Below are positions 34,221 to 44,018 of a stretch of DNA of 64,000 bases, in pieces (the stretch's first letter is position 1; each line of letters begins with the position of its first letter). The notes below the pieces were generated by a model. It saw only the letters and a program-made list of their open reading frames with translations. It was not told where the DNA came from and ran no database searches. Location of the stretch: contig NZ_CANLWM010000003.1 in NCBI RefSeq assembly GCF_947494875.1, positions 310,001 through 374,000 of the forward strand, written 5' to 3'. A program made the translations under genes and the position numbers. Source of the DNA: an uncultured Williamsia sp. Its GTDB lineage: Bacteria; Actinomycetota; Actinomycetes; Mycobacteriales; Mycobacteriaceae.

Positions 34221-36182
34221 TCAGGAGTCGGTGTCTCGGGGCTGCCGGAGCACCTGCACGACATCCCGGTAGAACTCGGTGATCAGAGAATCGGTCGCAG
34301 CCACGACGTTGCCGCGCTGAGGCCCCCCTCGGCCACCGATACCGGATGTCAGCGTGAGTGTGAATCGGCGAGGCGGCCGATCGTCACTCTCGACGAGGAC
34401 TTGGGGGTCATCGCGCACGGTCGCCAGCTCGACCTGCCGCGGCCGCGCGGCGGACCTCGATGTCGTCGCCTGCACGAGCAGTTTGGCAGGGGCGTCGGGG
34501 ATCTGCCGTATCAGTTGTCTGACTGCCGTGACCGCACGAGATGTCTGCGCCGCGTCGACCGTCGTGGAGCATGAGACCTTGTCGGTGCGGAGGTCCATCG
34601 ACAGCGTCAGCGGTCCCACGGCGCCCGGGATTCGTAGCGAACCGAAGAGGATGCCGGAATCCGTCAGCTGTTGGATTCTGGGCGTGCTGTCGACACGGTT
34701 TCGCGGGAAGACGGGCTGGACGTCGACACCGAGAAGGCAGGACAGATCGTGTCCGATGTGTCGGATCAACTGGTCGAACTGCCGACAGACCCCGTCTGCG
34801 GCCTTGTCGCGGGGGTGCAGGGTCCGGTTCTTGACCCCGTCGCGAACATGCACCCAGTCCGGACCCATGTCGGTGAACCCCTGCAGCTTGGACTGGTCAT
34901 GCAGCAGGTAGCGGACGAATTCCCGCAGCACCCACCGTTGCGTTGCGTCCTCCACCTTGTCATGCATCGACAGATGGATTGCCACCGAGCGGATCTCGTC
35001 CCACGAGAGATGCCGGACGGCGACCTTTCGCAGCTTCCGGCGGTCGATGTCCACGGGGATGTCGTCTCCCCCGGAAAGCAGCTGGTTGCTGACTGTGATG
35101 ACAGTGTCGAAACCCTCGGCTCGAGCCAGATCCACGTACAGCTCGACCTGTTCGGCGGTGAGGGGGGCCGATGAGGTCTTGACCTCCACCAACGCTGTCC
35201 ACACACGGGCGCCCCGGCGCACGCGAACGAGCCCGTCCGGCCGTACCGTCCTCTCCTTGAGGGTGAACTGTGGCTCGACGAACGTCTCGATCGTGCCTCC
35301 TATCGCCCCGCAGCGCCGGGTCAGTTCGCGTCCGAACTCACGAACCCCACTCATGACCGCGAGGAGAGCCGACGCCGACCGTCGCTCGCGCTCCTCTCCC
35401 TTCCCGATCCCCGACACGGAGAACAATCTCGCCCGATCCCACTCGTCGTCGTCGGCCAGCGAACTCGCGATGGACCAGTCGGGCAGTCGCGGCGGACGAG
35501 TCGGACGTCGTGCGACGGTGAGGCGGTTGGCCGGACCACTGCTCGATGGCTGATCCGTCGCCGTGGTGGCAGTGAGTTCTGTGGCCGCGACCTCGGTTTC
35601 AGTTGCAAGCTGGGTCGTGTCGGCGTCGGTTTCGGCATCGACCTCGACGCCGTGGTGGCGTGCGAATTCCGCCAGTCCGCCTGCATAGCCCTGGCCTACG
35701 GCGCGGAATTTCCACTGGCCGGCCTTCCGATAGAACTCTCCCGGGAGAATCGCCGTGATCTCCGGGTCCGAATCGGAGACGAACCGGGCGATGGGTTCCT
35801 CCTCCGGGGTCAGGTTCACCGACATCACAATCGGTCCGAGGACAGCCGACTCCGCGTCGACATCGACACTCGCGGCGAGGATCACCCGATCCACGTCCGG
35901 GTCCATCCGGTGAAGTTCAAGGGTCAACGTCGCGAGGCCGGAGTCGTCTCCTGCGAGGTCCAGGCGGATGGCCCCCTCGCTCGCAACAGGCTGGTTGTAG
36001 AAGACGAAATCCGAGTTGTCGCGGACCGAACCGCCCGCATCCACCAGCAGCGCGCTGATGTCCGGCCGTGAACCGGCTGCGTTCTCCGCGCCCGAATCGA
36101 GAAGGACGCTGCACTGCAGTGTTTCGGCGTCAGTGCCCACAACGAGATTCTCACCGGGTTGTAGAACACGTGATTCGGACAT
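34221..36182 (-). CDS. TerD domain fused to PD-(D/E)XK nuclease-like domain
   Basis: The 653-residue product has three regions. A TerD-like domain occupies about 1-180, ending [17 protein letters not shown]; it has DFVFYNQP but lacks the DxDxS and [13 protein letters not shown] calcium motifs. An acidic Thr/Ala-rich linker follows (about 181-240). From about 255 a nuclease-like module has a Glu-rich helix ([14 protein letters not shown]), Pro315-Asp316 (RPDGLV) and Glu333-Val-Lys335 (LVEVKT), the expected PD-(D/E)XK catalytic residues. The C-terminal 200 residues are not recognised. GC looks lower than neighbours: two 60-bp stretches I counted (35041-35100, 35701-35760) each have 37 G+C, against 45 in 33001-33060 of cobL. 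It interrupts a conserved gene pair and may be transferred. Confidence 0.88.
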   Translation of the reverse strand: MSESRVLQPGENLVVGTDAETLQCSVLLDSGAENAAGSRPDISALLVDAGGSVRDNSDFVFYNQPVASEGAIRLDLAGDDSGLATLTLELHRMDPDVDRVILAASVDVDAESAVLGPIVMSVNLTPEEEPIARFVSDSDPEITAILPGEFYRKAGQWKFRAVGQGYAGGLAEFARHHGVEVDAETDADTTQLATETEVAATELTATTATDQPSSSGPANRLTVARRPTRPPRLPDWSIASSLADDDEWDRARLFSVSGIGKGEERERRSASALLAVMSGVREFGRELTRRCGAIGGTIETFVEPQFTLKERTVRPDGLVRVRRGARVWTALVEVKTSSAPLTAEQVELYVDLARAEGFDTVITVSNQLLSGGDDIPVDIDRRKLRKVAVRHLSWDEIRSVAIHLSMHDKVEDATQRWVLREFVRYLLHDQSKLQGFTDMGPDWVHVRDGVKNRTLHPRDKAADGVCRQFDQLIRHIGHDLSCLLGVDVQPVFPRNRVDSTPRIQQLTDSGILFGSLRIPGAVGPLTLSMDLRTDKVSCSTTVDAAQTSRAVTAVRQLIRQIPDAPAKLLVQATTSRSAARPRQVELATVRDDPQVLVESDDRPPRRFTLTLTSGIGGRGGPQRGNVVAATDSLITEFYRDVVQVLRQPRDTDS

Positions 36183-36255
36183 TCGCCGACTATCGCACAG
36201 GTGCCCGACGGCCGGTGCAGGTCTCGGCGCGCGCGAGCCGGGTCCTGCCGGTCGT

Positions 36256-36261
36256 TACGCT
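36256..36261 (+). promoter_or_regulatory. -10 element for the PPOX gene (leaderless)
   Basis: TACGCT ends six bases before GTG 36268, supporting this codon as start and a leaderless message. Confidence 0.5.
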
Positions 36262-36267
36262 GACCGA

Positions 36268-36678
36268 GTGCCCCGCGACGCCTCCGATCTCACCGACGCC
36301 GCCCTCGAGTTCCTCACCGATCGGCATCTGGCGAGCCTCGTGACGCTGCGTGCCGACGGAACGCCGCACTCGGTGGCGGTGGGGGTCACGTACGAGCCCG
36401 AACGTCGGCTGGCGCGCGTCATCACGGTCGAGGGCAGCCAGAAGGTGCGCAACGCAGAGCGATCGGGCTACGCCGCTGCCACCCACGTCGACGGCCCGCG
36501 CTGGCTGACGTTGGAGGGTCCGGCGCGGGTGAACCGCGATCCCGACGGGATCGCCGAGGCGGAGCGTCGGTACGCCGCCCGCTACCGCCAGCCGAAGCCG
36601 AACCCGCGTCGCGTCGTCATCGAGTTCGAGGTCACGCGCGTCCTCGGGTCACGCACCCTTCTCGGCGAGAAGGACTGA
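36268..36678 (+). CDS. PPOX class F420-dependent oxidoreductase (Rv2074-like)
   Basis: The 136-residue split-barrel protein has [21 protein letters not shown] near the start, [14 protein letters not shown], and the [11 protein letters not shown] strand, typical of small PPOX-class proteins that bind F420. M. tuberculosis Rv2074, reported as an F420-dependent biliverdin reductase, has a similar size and lies beside Rv2073c, the counterpart of the SDR here. Biliverdin as substrate is therefore plausible but not shown by sequence. GTG 36268 is supported by the -10 element just upstream. Confidence 0.88.
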   Translation: MPRDASDLTDAALEFLTDRHLASLVTLRADGTPHSVAVGVTYEPERRLARVITVEGSQKVRNAERSGYAAATHVDGPRWLTLEGPARVNRDPDGIAEAERRYAARYRQPKPNPRRVVIEFEVTRVLGSRTLLGEKD

Positions 36679-36687
36679 GCCGACGCC

Positions 36688-36731
36688 GTTTCCGCCCGGT
36701 CGGCGTGCAGTTTCCGCCCGCTCGGCGGGAT
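36688..36731. repeat. Two tandem 22-bp repeats between convergent PPOX gene and pepE
   Basis: GTTTCCGCCCGGTCGGCG (unit 36688-36709) is followed directly by a near copy (36710-36731). Each unit contains its own small inverted repeat, CCGCC with GGCG(G). Like the array at 1576-1708 it sits between two convergent gene ends and has a CCGCCC core, so it may act in termination. Confidence 0.65.
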
Positions 36732-36761
36732 CGAGTGCACGATCGGTGAGTTCTCGCGGGG

Positions 36762-37877
36762 TCAGACGACAGTGAGACCGTGGGGGCGGGCGTTGACCGG
36801 TTCGCAGCCGTCGGCAGTGACCACCACGATGTCCTCGATGCGGGCGCCCCACTCGCCGGAGAAGTAGATCCCCGGTTCGATCGAGAACGCCATCCCCTCG
36901 GTGAGGACGGTGCTGTTGCCCGCGACGATGTAGGGCTCTTCGTGCACCGAGAGCCCGATCCCGTGACCCGTGCGGTGGATGAACGCGTCCGCGAGGCCGG
37001 CCTCGGCGAGCACCGATCGGGCGGCGGCGTCGACCGACTGGGCTTCGATCCCCGGTCGCACCACGTCGACCGCTGCCTGCTGGGCCCGTTCGAGGATCGC
37101 GCAGCGCTCCGCGATCTCGTCGGCCGGGGTCCCGACGCTGTAGGTGCGGGTCGAGTCGGAGAAGTACCCCGGTGCGACGGGTCCGCCGATGTCGACGACC
37201 ACGACGTCGCCGGACTCGATGACCCGGTCGGAGACCTCGTGGTGCGGGTCCGCGCCGTTGGGCCCGGAGCCGACGATGACGAACTCCGCGTGCGAGTGGC
37301 CCTCGGCGACGATCGCAGCGGTGATGTCGGCGGCGACCTCGCGCTCGGTGCGCCCTGGGGCCAGGAAGCCCGGCACCTGCGCGTGCACGCGGTCGATCGC
37401 GGCACCCGCCCGTCGCAGCGCGTCGATCTCGGCGTCGTCCTTCGTCATGCGCAGCAGACGCAGCACGTCGGTCGCCAGCACCGGCACGGCCTCGTTCCGG
37501 TCGGCGAGGGGCAACAGGTGCAGCGCCGGGACGGCGTCGGAGACAGCCAGGGAAGACCGCGCCGACACTCCCTGCAGGGCGAGGCCATAGGGGTCGTCGC
37601 CGTCGACCCAGTCGCGGGTCGCGATACCCAGGTCACCGACGGCCGACGCCCGCAGGGCAGTCAGTTCGAGGCGCGGGACGACCACCCACGGATCGCCGGC
37701 GGACGGCACGACGAGCGCGAGCAGTCGTTCGAAGGTGCTGGCACGCGACCCCGTCAGGTAGTCGAGGTCGGGGCCGGGTCCGATGATCAGAGCGTCGAGC
37801 CCCGCCTCACGGGCGTGGGCGGCGGCGCGGGACAGGCGGTCGGCGTACACCGGGGAGGGGAATCGTGACTCGCTCAT
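36762..37877 (-). CDS. pepE: M24 family Xaa-Pro dipeptidase/aminopeptidase
   Basis: The 371-residue cytosolic metallopeptidase has a creatinase-like N-terminal domain (about 1-140) and a pita-bread catalytic domain. All five metal ligands are visible: Asp229 (VVVDIGG), Asp241 (FSDSTRTY), His305 (HRTGHGIG), Glu334 (FSIEPGIY) and Glu348 (ARIEDIV). It should release residues N-terminal to proline. ATG 37877 is chosen because the N-terminal domain begins directly; the frame upstream overlaps the divergent exonuclease gene. M. tuberculosis pepE has the same neighbour. Confidence 0.94.
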   Translation of the reverse strand: MSESRFPSPVYADRLSRAAAHAREAGLDALIIGPGPDLDYLTGSRASTFERLLALVVPSAGDPWVVVPRLELTALRASAVGDLGIATRDWVDGDDPYGLALQGVSARSSLAVSDAVPALHLLPLADRNEAVPVLATDVLRLLRMTKDDAEIDALRRAGAAIDRVHAQVPGFLAPGRTEREVAADITAAIVAEGHSHAEFVIVGSGPNGADPHHEVSDRVIESGDVVVVDIGGPVAPGYFSDSTRTYSVGTPADEIAERCAILERAQQAAVDVVRPGIEAQSVDAAARSVLAEAGLADAFIHRTGHGIGLSVHEEPYIVAGNSTVLTEGMAFSIEPGIYFSGEWGARIEDIVVVTADGCEPVNARPHGLTVV

Positions 37878-37932
37878 GACCTCCAGCCTGTCACGGCCGC
37901 AGGGGGTCCGCGTTCTGGCACAGTGATCCACC

Positions 37933-38904
37933 ATGGCCGCTCCCCTGATGCTGCTCGACGGCGCCAGCCTGTGGTTCCGCGCGTTCCACGGGATCCCCGA
38001 GAAGATCACCGCGCCGGACGGCCGCCCGGTCAACGCCCTGCGCGGGTTCCTCGACATGATCGCGGTACTGGTCGAGCGGGAACACCCGCGACGGCTGGTG
38101 ACCTGCCTCGACGTCGACTGGCGTCCGGACTTCCGGGTGGCGCTGATCCCCTCCTACAAGGCGCACCGCGTCGCCGAGGTCGTTCCCACGGGCGACGGGG
38201 AGGAGTTCGTGGAGGAGGTCCCGGACACCCTCACCCCGCAGGTCGCGATGATCGCCGACGTCCTCGCCGCCGCCGGTATCGCGAGCGCCGGTGCCGTCGA
38301 CTGCGAGGCCGACGACGTGATCGGCACCCTGGCCGACGCCGAGACCGACGACCCGGTGGTGGTCGTCAGCGGCGACCGGGACCTGCTGCAGGTCGTCCGC
38401 GACGATCCGGTCGCGGTGCGGGTGCTCTACGTCGGGAAGGGCGTGACGCGGGCGGAGAAGTTCGGGCCCGAGGAGGTCGCCGAGAAGTACGGGGTGCCGC
38501 AGCAGCACCCGGGGAGCGCGTATGCCGAGTTGGCGATCCTACGCGGCGACCCGTCGGACGGACTGCCCGGTGTGGCGGGTGTCGGAGAGAAGACGGCCGC
38601 GAAACTGCTCCGCGAGTTCGGCGACCTCGACAGGGTGCAGGAGGCCGCCCGCAATCGCGACAAACGCATCTCGGCGCGCATCGCCGCGTCGATCACCGAC
38701 GCCCACGACTATCTCGACGCCGCGCGCACCGTGGTGTTCGTCCGCACCGACGCCGACGTCGCGTGGGAATCCGGTTCGGCGCCCGCACCGGTCCCCGCCG
38801 GCCCCGCCGACGCCGACGCGCTCGCGGCCCTCGTGGAGGAACTCGGGGTCGGGTCGTCGGTGAACCGTCTGGCCGCGGCGTTCGGCTGGGACCAGCGCTT
38901 CTAG
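37933..38904 (+). CDS. 5'-3' exonuclease (PolA N-terminal/FEN-like)
   Basis: The 323-residue protein is homologous to the 5' nuclease domain of DNA polymerase I. Acidic metal-binding motifs are LMLLDGASLWFRAF at the start, CLDVDWRPDFR, DCEADDVIGTLAD and VVSGDRDLLQV, followed by the helix-hairpin-helix SDGLPGVAGVGEKTAAKLL. There is no polymerase domain. It should act on flap or RNA-primer structures in replication and repair. It diverges from pepE across 55 bp. Confidence 0.95.
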   Translation: MAAPLMLLDGASLWFRAFHGIPEKITAPDGRPVNALRGFLDMIAVLVEREHPRRLVTCLDVDWRPDFRVALIPSYKAHRVAEVVPTGDGEEFVEEVPDTLTPQVAMIADVLAAAGIASAGAVDCEADDVIGTLADAETDDPVVVVSGDRDLLQVVRDDPVAVRVLYVGKGVTRAEKFGPEEVAEKYGVPQQHPGSAYAELAILRGDPSDGLPGVAGVGEKTAAKLLREFGDLDRVQEAARNRDKRISARIAASITDAHDYLDAARTVVFVRTDADVAWESGSAPAPVPAGPADADALAALVEELGVGSSVNRLAAAFGWDQRF

Positions 38905-38929
38905 TCCACGCCGATCTCGCGGGCGCGGA

Positions 38930-39634
38930 TCAGTTCGGGGCCGGCCGTCCGACCTGGTAGGTGCCGTTGTCGTCGAGGAAGGTGACGGTCACCTGCTGCT
39001 GCGCTCCCGCGATGCTCACGCTGCAGCGGAAGCTCGACCCCTTCTGCACCCTCTGACCGTCCGGGCAGCTCACCGTCGAGACGTCGGTGGCCTGGTAGTC
39101 ACGGACGAGCACCGACTTCACGCCGCTCTCCGCCGCCGAGCGGGACAACTCGGTCGTCACCAGGAACCCCGGCGCCCAGAACGCGGTGATCGCGAGGATC
39201 ACGACGACGAGTGCGACCACACCGCCGATCGCGGCGAGCAGCTTCGGTCGGCGACCCTTCGACGGGGCCATCGAGGCGAACGCATCCTGACCCGCCGCGG
39301 GGGCCTGGCCGTAGGGCTGCTGCGTCGTGGGTGCCTGACCATAGGGCTGTTGTGCGGTGGGCGCCTGGCCGTAGGGCTGTTGGCCGTACTGCGGCGGCTG
39401 TCCGTATCCCTGTTGGCCGTACTGGGGCGGCTGCTGGCCGTATCCCTGCTGGCCGTATCCCTGCTGGCCGTACCCCGGCTGGCCCCACGGTGCCTGTCCG
39501 GGGGGCGGACCGTACTGCGGTGGAGGTTGCTGACCGTAGGCAGGTTGTCCGTACTGGCCCTGATCGGACGGCCGCGAGGGGTCCTGCCATGCTCGCGTCT
39601 GGTCGTCGGGGCCCGGTGTCTGGGGGTCGGTCAT
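38930..39634 (-). CDS. DUF4333 membrane protein with Gln/Tyr/Gly/Pro-rich N-terminus
   Basis: The 234-residue product has a cytoplasmic low-complexity region (about 25-120) made of repeated GYGQQ and QQPYGQAP units, one transmembrane helix (about 130-153) and an extracytoplasmic DUF4333 domain of about 80 residues with two cysteines (SCPDG and FRCSVSI) that could form a disulfide. The function is unknown; a similar protein (Rv2091c) lies beside helY in M. tuberculosis. ATG 39634 begins the Pro-rich region. The DNA repeats inside the gene encode the repeated residues and are not an intergenic element. Confidence 0.85.
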   Translation of the reverse strand: MTDPQTPGPDDQTRAWQDPSRPSDQGQYGQPAYGQQPPPQYGPPPGQAPWGQPGYGQQGYGQQGYGQQPPQYGQQGYGQPPQYGQQPYGQAPTAQQPYGQAPTTQQPYGQAPAAGQDAFASMAPSKGRRPKLLAAIGGVVALVVVILAITAFWAPGFLVTTELSRSAAESGVKSVLVRDYQATDVSTVSCPDGQRVQKGSSFRCSVSIAGAQQQVTVTFLDDNGTYQVGRPAPN

Positions 39635-39699
39635 CGAGCCCTCCCGCACTGTCGTCACGCTGCGCCCGCACCCGTGCGCGGACGCCCTGGTCGCGACCG

Positions 39700-39705
39700 A
39701 AGATA
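39700..39705 (-). promoter_or_regulatory. -10 element for the DUF4333 gene
   Basis: TATCTT on the minus strand in the 132-bp space between helY and this gene, giving an expected leader of about 60 nt. It indicates that the gene has its own promoter and is not only read through from helY. Confidence 0.4.
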
Positions 39706-39766
39706 CCGCACCCACCCCCACCGTCCCGGGAGCTCCGGCGTGCGCGGCGTGGACCCGACGAGCGGG

Positions 39767-42589
39767 TCAGCCGATCTCGACGGCCACCACTCCGCGGGTC
39801 ACGGCGCGGCTCGCCGCCCGGGCGGTCGTCGCGACCGGGGTACCGGCGGCGGCGATGCGGATCTGCTCGAGCAGGTCGATCACCTGACGCGACCAGCGCA
39901 CGAAATCCCCTGCGGGCAGGGGCCGCCCACGATCACCGGCGACGGCGAGCACCTCGGCGAGGGGTCGTCCGGACGCCCAGAGGTGCATCGCGAGCGCGAA
40001 CCCGGCGTCGGGTTCACGGGTCACCGACACGTGGTGGCGCTCCTCCACGACCGACAGCGCGCGCCACGCCCGATGCGTGGCGGTGAGGGCGTCGCGGACG
40101 GCGTCGTCACCCGTCACGAGATCGGCGCCGGCGTAGGCGTCGCGGCGGGACTCGTAGACCGTGGACGACACCACCGCGGCCAGCTGCGGCGCCGTCAGCC
40201 CCTCCCAGATGCCACCGCGCAGGCACTCGCAGATCAGCAGGTCGCTCTCGCTGTACACGCGCGCCAGCGCGGAGCCGGACGCGCTCACCGTCAACGAGTC
40301 GTCGTCGCGAACGAGGTACCCCAGGTGCTCGAGCACGCCCACCACACGATCGAACGTGACCGACAACGTCGACGTCCGGGTGCGGACCGCGTCCACCAGT
40401 CCGTCGAGATCCCGCTGGACCCGCGCACGGCGTTCCGCGAGCCGGAACAACTCGTCGGATCCGGCGATGTCGTGACCCGGGTGCGACCGCAACCGGGCCC
40501 GGAGGTCGGCCAGCTGGGCGTCGTCGGCGGCCGGGGCACGCTTCGCAGGACGGCCGCGGGGCATCTCGATCCCGGTGTTGCGCAGCGACGCCGCGAGGTC
40601 CCGTCTCCCTCTGCCGGTGCGGCGGTCGACCTGCTTGCCCAGGCGCATGTCGCCGAGGACCTCGGGCGGGTTGACGAAGTCGCGAGCTCCCACGCGGCCG
40701 CACCAGGCGTCCTCACACAGCACCAGCGGCCTCGGGTCACGGCGGTCGGACGCCTGCTCGACGACGACGGCGAGTCCGCGGTGACGCCCACCCCGCAGAG
40801 CGATGACGTGCCCCCGCTTCAGGCCGAACAGGTCGTCGACGACGGAGTCCTGGCGGTCCATCCGTGTCCGGAACTTCAGGTCACGTTCCCGCGCCCGGAT
40901 GGTCTGCCGCAGGCGCATGTACCCGAAGAACCCGGCGTAGGGATCGGCGTCGTCGGGCGCGGGGTCGAGGGTGCCCGCGTCGATCCCGACGGTCGCCGCG
41001 CGGCCGGTGAGTTCGGCGTCGACCGTGCGCAGCGTGGCCCGGGTCGCGTCGATGCGTCGGTGCTGACCGACGACAGACCGGTCTGCCTGAAACTGCGCGA
41101 ACGACCGCTCGAGGAGGTTCTTGGCGCCGTCGAACCCGACGCGGTCGATGAGGTTGACCGCCATGTTGTACTCCGGCGCGAACGAGCTGCGCAGCGGGAA
41201 GGTGCGCGCCCCGGCCAGTCCCGCGACGCGACCAGGGTCGAGTTCGGGCGACCAGACGACCACCGCGTGACCCTCCACGTCGATGCCGCGACGGCCGGCA
41301 CGCCCGGTCAGCTGGGTGAACTCGCCCGGCGTCAGGTCGACGTGGGCCTCGCCGTTGAACTTCACGAGGCGTTCGAGGACCACCGACCGCGCGGGCATGT
41401 TGATGCCCAGCGCCAGCGTCTCGGTGGCGAAGACGGCGCGCACCAGACCGCGGACGAACAGTTCCTCGACGGCGTGGCGGAACGCAGGGAGCATCCCGGC
41501 GTGGTGCGCGGCGAACCCGCGGGCCAGCGCCGACGCCCACCGGTCGACCCGCAGCACCTCACGGTCGGCGTCGGACAGCTCGCCGACATGCTTCTCCACC
41601 ACCGCCTCGACCTCACCGGCCTCGTCGGGGCGCAACAGCGTCAACCCCGACCGCAGGCACTGGTCGAGGGCGGCGTCGCACCCCGCCCGGGAGAAGACGA
41701 ACGTGATCGCGGGCAACAGCCCTTCGCGGTCGAGCCGGGCGATGAGATCGGGACGGGACACCACCGCACCGGTGCGGACCCCGCCGCGACCGCCCTGACG
41801 GCCGCGTCCGGAGCGCGATCCGCGCCCGTGGACACGGTCGTGGTCGTCGACCATCTCGCGCTGTTTGATGTACCGGCTCAGCTCGGGGTTGACCTCCGGC
41901 TTGCTGCCGGGGCGGGAGCGGCGGTCGAACAGGTCGATGATGCGGTTGCCGACCATCATGTGCTGCCACAGCGGGACCGGCCGGTGCTCGTCGACGACGA
42001 CGGTGGTGTCGCCGCGGACGGTCTTGATCCAGTCGCCGAACTCCTCGGCGTTGCTCACGGTGGCCGAGAGGCTGACCACCTTCACCGCCGGCTCCAGGTG
42101 CAGGATGACCTCCTCCCACACCGCCCCGCGGAAACGGTCGGCGAGGAAGTGCACCTCGTCCATGACGACGTGCGACAACCCCTGCAGCGCAGGCGAGTTC
42201 GCGTAGATCATGTTGCGGACGACCTCGGTCGTCATCACGACGACCGGTGCGTGCGGGTTGATCGACGAGTCGCCCGTGAGCAGTCCGACCGCGTCGTGAC
42301 CGTGAACGGCGACCAGGTCGGCGTATTTCTGGTTGCTCAGCGCCTTGATCGGGGTCGTGTAGAAGCACTTCGACCCGGCCCCCAGCGCCAGGTGGACGGC
42401 GAACTCACCGACGATCGTCTTCCCGGCGCCGGTCGGTGCGCACACCAGGACACCGTGTCCGTCCTCGAGCGCCGAGCACGCGGCGAGCTGGAACGGGTCG
42501 AGGGCGAAGTCGAGCCGTTCGGTGAACTCGTGCAGGCGCGGCCGGTCGGCGGCGAGGGCAGCGGTTCCGGCGGCGTCAGAGGACGTCAT
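39767..42589 (-). CDS. helY: Ski2-like DEAD/DEAH-box helicase HelY
   Basis: The 940-residue ATP-dependent RNA helicase is of the Ski2/Mtr4 type. Walker A is APTGAGKT (51-58), motif Ia [12 protein letters not shown], the Walker B box DEVH (144-147), motif III SATVSN and motif [17 protein letters not shown]-terminal DSHCT-like region follows. A Gly/Arg-rich stretch (around 250-270) interrupts the second RecA domain. The likely role is RNA processing or decay. The start overlaps the end of tatC by 14 bp. Confidence 0.96.
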   Translation of the reverse strand: MTSSDAAGTAALAADRPRLHEFTERLDFALDPFQLAACSALEDGHGVLVCAPTGAGKTIVGEFAVHLALGAGSKCFYTTPIKALSNQKYADLVAVHGHDAVGLLTGDSSINPHAPVVVMTTEVVRNMIYANSPALQGLSHVVMDEVHFLADRFRGAVWEEVILHLEPAVKVVSLSATVSNAEEFGDWIKTVRGDTTVVVDEHRPVPLWQHMMVGNRIIDLFDRRSRPGSKPEVNPELSRYIKQREMVDDHDRVHGRGSRSGRGRQGGRGGVRTGAVVSRPDLIARLDREGLLPAITFVFSRAGCDAALDQCLRSGLTLLRPDEAGEVEAVVEKHVGELSDADREVLRVDRWASALARGFAAHHAGMLPAFRHAVEELFVRGLVRAVFATETLALGINMPARSVVLERLVKFNGEAHVDLTPGEFTQLTGRAGRRGIDVEGHAVVVWSPELDPGRVAGLAGARTFPLRSSFAPEYNMAVNLIDRVGFDGAKNLLERSFAQFQADRSVVGQHRRIDATRATLRTVDAELTGRAATVGIDAGTLDPAPDDADPYAGFFGYMRLRQTIRARERDLKFRTRMDRQDSVVDDLFGLKRGHVIALRGGRHRGLAVVVEQASDRRDPRPLVLCEDAWCGRVGARDFVNPPEVLGDMRLGKQVDRRTGRGRRDLAASLRNTGIEMPRGRPAKRAPAADDAQLADLRARLRSHPGHDIAGSDELFRLAERRARVQRDLDGLVDAVRTRTSTLSVTFDRVVGVLEHLGYLVRDDDSLTVSASGSALARVYSESDLLICECLRGGIWEGLTAPQLAAVVSSTVYESRRDAYAGADLVTGDDAVRDALTATHRAWRALSVVEERHHVSVTREPDAGFALAMHLWASGRPLAEVLAVAGDRGRPLPAGDFVRWSRQVIDLLEQIRIAAAGTPVATTARAASRAVTRGVVAVEIG

Positions 42590-43565
42590 CGAGATCCGAC
42601 GCGCTGACGGGTCGGCGCGACGTGGTCACCGGACTCGCCGACACGGGACCGCTCGCGGCCACCGACGAACTCGCGCCGACCATCTCGGGGCGATGGTCCA
42701 GCGGCGATGCCTCCTCGTCGGACAGGTGGTCCCAGTTCTCGCCTTCCCGACGTGCCTTTCGGCGGTCGTGGATGCGGGTGAACTGCACCGCGAACTCGAA
42801 CAGCACCGTCAGCGCGAGCGCGAGCGCGAGCATGGTGAACGGGTCGGACCCCGGGGTGACGACGGCGGCGAACACGAAGAGCCCGAACGTCAGTCCCCGT
42901 CGCCACGCCTTGAGACGCGCATAGGTCAGCACACCGATGAGGTTCAGCGCGATGATCAGCAGCGGCACCTCGAAGCTGACGCCGAAGATGATCAGCAGGT
43001 GCAACATGAACGAGAAGTACTGGTCGCCGGCGAGGGCGGTGACCTGCACGTCGTTGCCGACGGTGAGCAGGAAGTGGAAGGCCTTCGCGACGACGAGGTA
43101 CGCGAGGATGGTCCCGGTGACGAAGAGGACCGCCGCCGCGGCGACGAAGGTCAGTCCGTAGCGGCGTTCGTGCTGGTGCAGGCCCGGGGTGATGAACTGC
43201 CACAGTTGGTAGAACCAGATCGGACAGGCCAGCACGGCCCCGGCGGTCGCACCGACCTTGATACGCAGCATGAACTGGTCGAACGGGCCGGTGGCGAGCA
43301 GCCGGCATTCGTCGCCGGGTGTCAGCGTGGCGCGGGAACTGGCAGGCAGCGAGCAGTACGGCCCGCGGAGCAGTTCACCGAGCGACTCGATGTGGAAGAC
43401 GCCGTGCGAGTACCAGACGAACCCGATGATCGTCGTCAGTGCGATCGCGATCAGCGAGATGAGCAGTCGCTTGCGGAGCTCGTAGAGATGCTCGACGAGC
43501 GACATGGTGCCGTCGGGGTTGACGTGCCGCCGACGACGGCGCGGATCCAGGGGTATGCGGACCAC
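42576..43565 (-). CDS. tatC: Twin-arginine translocase subunit TatC
   Basis: The 329-residue inner-membrane protein forms the receptor for twin-arginine signal peptides with TatA. After a basic cytoplasmic start, [17 protein letters not shown] gives the conserved cytoplasmic entry with its Glu and Arg, followed by six transmembrane helices; the segment FQFITPGL-type ([13 protein letters not shown]) and [10 protein letters not shown] are typical. The periplasmic loop with CSLP and ECRL is a mycobacterial-type insertion. GTG 43565 matches the longer N-terminus of mycobacterial TatC; ATG 43505 is a possible shorter start. The C-terminal tail is Ser/Val-rich. Confidence 0.96.
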   Translation of the reverse strand: MVRIPLDPRRRRRHVNPDGTMSLVEHLYELRKRLLISLIAIALTTIIGFVWYSHGVFHIESLGELLRGPYCSLPASSRATLTPGDECRLLATGPFDQFMLRIKVGATAGAVLACPIWFYQLWQFITPGLHQHERRYGLTFVAAAAVLFVTGTILAYLVVAKAFHFLLTVGNDVQVTALAGDQYFSFMLHLLIIFGVSFEVPLLIIALNLIGVLTYARLKAWRRGLTFGLFVFAAVVTPGSDPFTMLALALALTVLFEFAVQFTRIHDRRKARREGENWDHLSDEEASPLDHRPEMVGASSSVAASGPVSASPVTTSRRPVSASDLDDVL

Positions 43566-43655
43566 GGGTCAGAGAACCACCAGTCGGGAGGGCACCGCGG
43601 TCACGATCACCACCCGGCCACGAGGCCGGGCGCGACGGTGCGCGGTGCGGCGGGG

Positions 43656-43928
43656 TCAGGCGCTGCGACGTTCCCCGTCGGACTGCGAGGAGGTCGTGTG
43701 GCCGGTGCTGTCGGTCGGGGTCGGCGCGGGGATCTGCCGCGGCGCGGAGTCCTCGGCGTCCGCCGACTCCTCCTTCTTGCCGTCGTTCTGCATCTCCTTG
43801 ACCTCGGACTTGAAGATGCGCATCGACCGGCCCAGACCGCGCGCGGCGTCGGGGAGCTTCTTCGACCCGAAGAGGATGAGGAACACGATCACCACGATGA
43901 TGATGTGCCATGGCTGGATGGCGCCCAT
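43656..43928 (-). CDS. tatA: Twin-arginine translocase subunit TatA
   Basis: The 90-residue protein has one N-terminal membrane helix (about 8-20), the conserved [14 protein letters not shown] hinge, an amphipathic helix with [12 protein letters not shown], and an unstructured charged tail. It polymerises with TatC to form the folded-protein translocation pore. A strong AAGGAAGG precedes the ATG. It lies 90 bp upstream of tatC. Confidence 0.97.
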   Translation of the reverse strand: MGAIQPWHIIIVVIVFLILFGSKKLPDAARGLGRSMRIFKSEVKEMQNDGKKEESADAEDSAPRQIPAPTPTDSTGHTTSSQSDGERRSA

Positions 43929-44018
43929 TGGCCTTCCTTTCGCGCGTCGACTGCTGCCGATGCTACCGGACCGGCGAGGTCGCGGCGGGAGGCGTCGGAT
44001 CCGGCGTCGGGCCTGCCG

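Noticed and set aside
39301-39600. Apparent DNA tandem repeats resembling a CRISPR or minisatellite
   Set aside because: They are codons for GYGQQ and QQPYGQAP repeats inside the DUF4333 protein, with no spacers.
39350-42607. Very long plus-strand open frame opposite helY (over 1000 codons)
   Set aside because: It is antisense to HelY, which has all helicase motifs; the frame is open because of high-GC codon bias and its translation is Val/Asp/Arg-rich without domains.
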